Assembly: GCF_001467825.1 (NCBI RefSeq)
Contig: NZ_LNYK01000034.1
Location: forward strand, 1-32,894
DNA from: Legionella londiniensis
Lineage (GTDB): Bacteria; Pseudomonadota; Gammaproteobacteria; Legionellales; Legionellaceae
DNA length: 32,894 nucleotides
Reading direction: 5' to 3'
The notes beneath the pieces are model-generated. The model was not told the origin of the DNA. It did not search any database and saw nothing but the letters and a program-made list of their open reading frames with translations. Positions 28,335-32,894 of this stretch are shown here, in pieces (the first letter of the stretch is position 1; each line of letters opens with the position of its first letter). A program made the translations under genes and the position numbers.

Positions 28335-31300
28335 AAGTTTCACAGTCTGAATTCGCGGCAGAGTTGCATCTTGGATGTTCAGTTTATCCTGTCATATCGT
28401 TTTCCGGTTTTGAAGCGGTGAACGAGCCTTACTGGTTTACAATTCAGCTTCCACTCTGTCCAACACTTTGCGAAGACGAAGGCCTTGGCGACCCTTGCGC
28501 GTTAACCATCGCCAATCCCATATCTTTTTCTACAGCAAACTGGCCCGCCCTCCGCTGCATCTATGGCTTGATTACGGAAAAGCGGCTCATTGCGGAGGAA
28601 AATGGCGGACAGGCAGCGATTGAACTTAAGCTTCAACCAAGACTTGCAACCCTGTCTTTATCATGCAGGCCAAGGGTTTATATCGGGAAAACCGTTCGTG
28701 AGGTGGTGCGGCGCATTTTGCTGCACCACGGCTACCTTCCAGGCGAACTTGAATTTCAAGATGCCAGGTCATATGCGCCAGTTTGCTTTCCGCATTGGGT
28801 ACAGGCGCAGGATGAAACTGATTTAGATTTCGTAGCGCGGCTCCTCGCCCATGAGGGCATTTCCTTTTTCTGGCAGTCATCTAACGATGCAGGGGAAGCG
28901 CTTTCCTTTGTAAATGAGCCTTTTTTGCATCCGATGCATGATGGGGAACTCCATCTTGCTGAACCATGCGGGATGGGCATGGATTCCCTATCCGGGCTTT
29001 ATGAACTTGAAATGGTTGAACATGCAGCTGCCTATGAGGTGATATACCGCGACAATGACCGCAGGGACCCGGGCATTGTGCATGAGGCCAGAGCCGGCAA
29101 AGGTTGTAAAAAGATAGTAAGGTGGGGAAGCGGCGCGCAATCCCTGAGCCACCTTCAGCGCCTGGCACGCCAGCATCATGAGGCTTTGGTGATGCGGGAG
29201 ATTTCGTATACCGCCAAAAGCATTAATCCCTGTTTGCAGGCAGGCTTTGGAATAGAAGTTGCGGAAACGCCTTTTTGGCCTAAAAAGGCATCCTTTCATA
29301 TCATAAGCATCCGTCACTGCTTCGAGAAAGGTTCCTATCAAAACGAAATAACCTTTATTCCCGCCGAGAAACCGCTAAGACCATTACCTGTCAAGCGGAA
29401 TATTGGACAGCTGGTGCACACGGCTGTGATTTATGGGGATGATGACTTCCCCTACCTCGATAAGGCCGGACGATATACTTATTACACCCATGTTCATGAC
29501 GAAGAGGATGAAAAAAGCCTTCAGCAAGCGCAACGGTTGAGCCCTTATGGCGGCAATGCCGTAGGCTCGGCGATGGGCATGCATTTTCCCCTGCATCGGC
29601 AGGCGGAAGTACTGGTGATGTATCTGCACAATGATTTAAACCAGCCTGTTTTACAAAACAGCCCGCCCAATGGCCTCAATCAGCCAGCCGTGGTTCGGGA
29701 CAACAGCTGGTGCGTGCTTTTAAAAACAGCCTGGGGGCAGTATCTGCAGTTTTCCGATCAAAAACACCGTGAAGCGGTCAGCCTCGTCAGCGCCCATGGC
29801 AATCAATGCCTGCATCTTAAAGCAGATGACAATAACCATGAAATTATGCTGCGCGCGAATGCGGGCCCTATGCGATTGCAGGCCAAAGAAAGACAATTGT
29901 TTGCCAGCGAGAACAATTTGACCGTGCATGCGGGAGAAAATATGAAGCTGGAGGTGAAAGAAGATGCCGTTTTTCAAGCGCAGACGCTTCATCTGCAAGC
30001 GGCAAGATTCAGCGCAAGCTCAGAACAATCGCTTTCCATCAATGCGGGCAATCAACTGGAAGCTCAGGCAGAGACCATTAGCCTATGCAGTCAGGATGAG
30101 ATAAGCCTTACAGCAGATGATCTGCTGCAGATTGATTTGCCGAATGGCGATATCCTTTTGTCGGCAAAACATATGACCTTGCAGGCAAACAATGCGCTCG
30201 AACTTCGTGGCAACGACAGCGTGATACGCCTGGATGACAAGGGCATTACAATACAGGGAAATACTGTTTCTTTTGCGAGTCCTGCCCTGTCGGTATCTTG
30301 TCCCGTGCAAAAAGCAGCAGTAGCCCCTGTTGCCAGCCTGATGAAAACTTCTCCGCCTGAGCTGGAAGAGGTGCGCTTTTACCCCCATGAAACCGCCAAA
30401 GTCATTCATCCGCCTGCCTGGAATGAAAGACTGTACCACAAAGACGACACGGCTTTTATCGAAGTTGGCATTGAAGGATTCAACGGCAATGAACAAGGCA
30501 GGCTGACCCTCGTGCGGTATCATCGGGATGGACAATCCCCGCCCTTACCGGAGTCGCCTGCAGCAAGCGACCTCAAGGCTGCGCAGCCAGCAGGCAGCCA
30601 GACTTTTATTTTAGGCGATGAAACATTGTACGCAGACAGCAAGGACGCAACAGAATCGCCGGGAACAGCAAGGCTCCGCCTTCCTTGCTCCTTGACTGAA
30701 CTCCCCACGGACAAAGAGGGCAGTCTCCACGACCCCTACTATGCGTGCATTGAAATTGACGGCGTAAAAAGCCTTTACACCAATGCCATGATTTTTCTTG
30801 GCAAGGCACGAATCCATCTTATCCATGACAAGGATTTTCCCTATTCCAGCCAGGATGCGATTTTAACCCTGAAGCGCGCTCTGCCACAGAGCATACGCAC
30901 CCTCTCTCTTTGTCCGCTTCCCCTGGAGGCCCGTTATTACAGGGATCCGATGTGGCTTCAAGATTTGCCAGCCGGTCAGCGCAACTCATTCACTCTGAAG
31001 GAAGAAGGTCAATACCGGGAGCTGCTCCGCGATGATTATACCCGTCCGCAAGGGGAGCAAAGCATTGCAGTCGCCCTTCAGGATGACAATGATGCGACAC
31101 TGATACGCCTGATGCCGCCCATTATCTTCAACCTAAGAGGCGCGCGACTGGAAGGTGATGATGTGACGTTTGCTGAGCCGTCAACCGAGGCGCGCATCCA
31201 GCTCAGTCGTGAAGAAATTGCCTATATCGAGGCAAACGGCCGTAATTTGACCCTCTTCATTCACGGCTATAATGTCGAACATGGCGCTTTTTCCAAGCAC

Positions 31301-32857
31301 TGGCAGGAAGCCTCCGTGAAAACTGAAACAGAGGCCGTGGAAGTCGATGCCGTATCAGGCTTTCACTATCCTGTATTCAAGCAGGCGACAAGGCTCAAGC
31401 ATACGCTGCATGAGGCAGAAGCCACCATCTACCGCGATGCAGAATTCCTCGCGCGCCAGTTTCCCAAACTGGATAAAACTTTGATTGAGGCCAATCCAGA
31501 ACTTAATTCCGACAGTTTCAACGGCATAGGCATGCATCGCTGGGTGACCCACCTTGAGCATCATTTAAATAAGGCTGCAGGCTTTGACGGCAAGGATTAC
31601 CGCCTCTTTTCGCGCTGCCTTTTTATCAGCTGGGCGGGCAATCCTGAATCAAGGCTCGATTACACCAAAGCGGTGCAGGAATCCATCCGCCTTGGCCCGG
31701 TTCTTGCCCGGGTCATCCGTGAGCTCAATCAGCAAATTTCAGGTCTTAAGCTGCATATCATCGCGCATTCTCAGGGTAACGGCATGCTGCTTCATGCCTT
31801 AAACCAGCTGGGCTCACAATATGGGGAGCTGGTGCACCATGCTTTTTTCTGGCAGGCTGCCATCCCCGATAATGCCTTGTCGGATTACGGCTTATACAGC
31901 ACCCAAGCGGTGGATAAAGAAACCATTTATCGCAACAATCAACACAATCTTTGGTTTTGCCCGCATGCGCATCGGGCGGCAAAACGGATAACGGTTTTAT
32001 TTTCTAAAAATGATAACGTCCTGGGAAGGCTGCTTGCGGAAAAAGAGCAGCCCCCGGGGGTGAAATTGAAAGATGTCTGGCTGCACAAGCCCACGCTTGA
32101 ACTAACGGTGGCGCTGTTTATCCAGGCCTTGGGGCTTGGGAGCCTATACCAGGTCGCAAGCTGGGTTGGCATTCCGGTCAGCGAATTATTAAATCCTGAA
32201 GCGCTGGCTCTTGCCTGGGAGGCCTGGAAAAAAGCCCACCCTGTCTTTTATCACCAGCAAAAGCCATATCCCTGCCAGGAAACGCTTGAAGCGCAGCGGC
32301 GCCTGCTTGCCAAACAGCATATCCACATTGAAATTAACTTTACCGAGCAGTTAAGCGACGGGCTTTCCGAAGTCCATCAGCTCCTCAAAGAGCGCTTTGA
32401 ACATCTTGATGCGGCAGAACAGGCGGCAGCCATCAGCATGATGGTGGCAAGCGCCGCAGGCGCCCCCCGCATCGCCCGCGCGCTCATAGAGATATTACTG
32501 AAGCTCTTAAAAAAATCGTTAAAAGCAAGCATGCTTTTGCATGTTGTCGCCCGGCTCTTAAAAAAATATGAGCTCTTGACGCTTAACCTCCTAACCTTCA
32601 TGCGCACCAAGGTATTGGCCGAAGGGACGGCGGTGCGGGAGGCACTGGGGTATAAAGGTCCTGATTTGGAGAATGCTTTCATCAATAAAATGCATCAAAG
32701 GGGCAAATTAATTCCCGCCGATACTACTGAGTCGATCTGGCATCACTCCGATATGCTGCTCGGCAGCGAAAAAATTATGGACAATGTATATCAAAAATGG
32801 ATTATGAATAAAAAAAAGGGAATAAACAATTTTGGACAGTATAAAATTCAGAAATAA
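28325..32857 (+). CDS. Giant VgrG spike protein fused to an alpha/beta hydrolase
   Basis: VgrG forms the trimeric tip of the type VI secretion tube. The 1510-residue protein has the gp27-like base (residues 1-350, with FPHWVQAQDETDLDFVARLL). A gp5-like OB domain spans about 358-446 and includes YGGNAVGSAMGMHFP and AEVLVMYLHNDLNQPVL. A DUF2345-like repeat beta-helix spans about 460-655. After a linker and beta-rich region comes a hydrolase domain with FIHGYNVE (978-985) and IIAHSQGNGMLLH, whose nucleophile would be S1149; D1230 in FSKNDNVL is a candidate acid. The tail has hydrophobic and Lys-rich amphipathic helices. It is probably a secreted lipase or esterase effector. No other type VI gene is visible. 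The likely start is TTG 28328; GTG 28325 is the alternative. Confidence 0.9.
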   Translation: MLEQVSQSEFAAELHLGCSVYPVISFSGFEAVNEPYWFTIQLPLCPTLCEDEGLGDPCALTIANPISFSTANWPALRCIYGLITEKRLIAEENGGQAAIELKLQPRLATLSLSCRPRVYIGKTVREVVRRILLHHGYLPGELEFQDARSYAPVCFPHWVQAQDETDLDFVARLLAHEGISFFWQSSNDAGEALSFVNEPFLHPMHDGELHLAEPCGMGMDSLSGLYELEMVEHAAAYEVIYRDNDRRDPGIVHEARAGKGCKKIVRWGSGAQSLSHLQRLARQHHEALVMREISYTAKSINPCLQAGFGIEVAETPFWPKKASFHIISIRHCFEKGSYQNEITFIPAEKPLRPLPVKRNIGQLVHTAVIYGDDDFPYLDKAGRYTYYTHVHDEEDEKSLQQAQRLSPYGGNAVGSAMGMHFPLHRQAEVLVMYLHNDLNQPVLQNSPPNGLNQPAVVRDNSWCVLLKTAWGQYLQFSDQKHREAVSLVSAHGNQCLHLKADDNNHEIMLRANAGPMRLQAKERQLFASENNLTVHAGENMKLEVKEDAVFQAQTLHLQAARFSASSEQSLSINAGNQLEAQAETISLCSQDEISLTADDLLQIDLPNGDILLSAKHMTLQANNALELRGNDSVIRLDDKGITIQGNTVSFASPALSVSCPVQKAAVAPVASLMKTSPPELEEVRFYPHETAKVIHPPAWNERLYHKDDTAFIEVGIEGFNGNEQGRLTLVRYHRDGQSPPLPESPAASDLKAAQPAGSQTFILGDETLYADSKDATESPGTARLRLPCSLTELPTDKEGSLHDPYYACIEIDGVKSLYTNAMIFLGKARIHLIHDKDFPYSSQDAILTLKRALPQSIRTLSLCPLPLEARYYRDPMWLQDLPAGQRNSFTLKEEGQYRELLRDDYTRPQGEQSIAVALQDDNDATLIRLMPPIIFNLRGARLEGDDVTFAEPSTEARIQLSREEIAYIEANGRNLTLFIHGYNVEHGAFSKHWQEASVKTETEAVEVDAVSGFHYPVFKQATRLKHTLHEAEATIYRDAEFLARQFPKLDKTLIEANPELNSDSFNGIGMHRWVTHLEHHLNKAAGFDGKDYRLFSRCLFISWAGNPESRLDYTKAVQESIRLGPVLARVIRELNQQISGLKLHIIAHSQGNGMLLHALNQLGSQYGELVHHAFFWQAAIPDNALSDYGLYSTQAVDKETIYRNNQHNLWFCPHAHRAAKRITVLFSKNDNVLGRLLAEKEQPPGVKLKDVWLHKPTLELTVALFIQALGLGSLYQVASWVGIPVSELLNPEALALAWEAWKKAHPVFYHQQKPYPCQETLEAQRRLLAKQHIHIEINFTEQLSDGLSEVHQLLKERFEHLDAAEQAAAISMMVASAAGAPRIARALIEILLKLLKKSLKASMLLHVVARLLKKYELLTLNLLTFMRTKVLAEGTAVREALGYKGPDLENAFINKMHQRGKLIPADTTESIWHHSDMLLGSEKIMDNVYQKWIMNKKKGINNFGQYKIQK

Positions 32858-32894
32858 AATCCTGCAAAAATTCAATTCGTTTTATGGGTTGATC

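Overview
The window looks like chromosome of a gammaproteobacterium of the Legionella/Legionellales type. The backbone is the conserved block mnmG-rsmG-parA-parB, yraN-diaA-dolP and atpIBEFHAGDC. Several other genes have a Legionella flavour: a DUF4949-like secreted protein, an effector-like protein with a Glu-rich C-terminus, and a PriA/thioesterase pair. The assignment rests on recalled family knowledge and not on a search.

Layout. 1-5.6 kb: a possibly truncated outer-membrane-type protein, an MBL-fold hydrolase, a His-rich periplasmic protein, a hotdog thioesterase overlapping priA, and an effector-like coiled protein carrying an SPRLL repeat. 5.7-12.5 kb: a good promoter, then mnmG-rsmG, parA-parB, yraN, diaA and two tandem BON lipoproteins. 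12.6-19.1 kb: an accessory module bracketed by two copies of a ~100-bp direct repeat. 19.5-26.7 kb: the ATP synthase operon with its own promoter and a long hairpin between atpE and atpF. 26.7 kb to the end: an Mpo1-like membrane protein, a secreted DUF4949-like protein, and a giant VgrG fused to an alpha/beta hydrolase.

The most interesting content is the accessory module, read on the minus strand. It contains a strong promoter, then an McbB-like protein, an McbC/SagB-like FMN dehydrogenase and an McbD-like YcaO cyclodehydratase, tightly coupled. These are followed by a small outer-membrane barrel protein and then a previously easy-to-miss 44-codon gene at 14917-15051. That gene encodes a peptide with an acidic leader and the core SSCCCCCTAATS. 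This is a linear azol(in)e-containing peptide (LAP/TOMM) system: the enzymes resemble the microcin B17 synthetase in order and size, while the Cys5 core resembles streptolysin S. A rho-independent terminator follows the precursor, and then comes a 680-residue TPR-like protein of unknown role. No ABC exporter or recognisable immunity gene is present in the module.

A second notable locus is the VgrG start. A 16-bp tandem duplication has copied the ribosome-binding site and start codon out of frame, so the present reading frame must begin at TTG or GTG. Loss of one copy would restore an ATG start.
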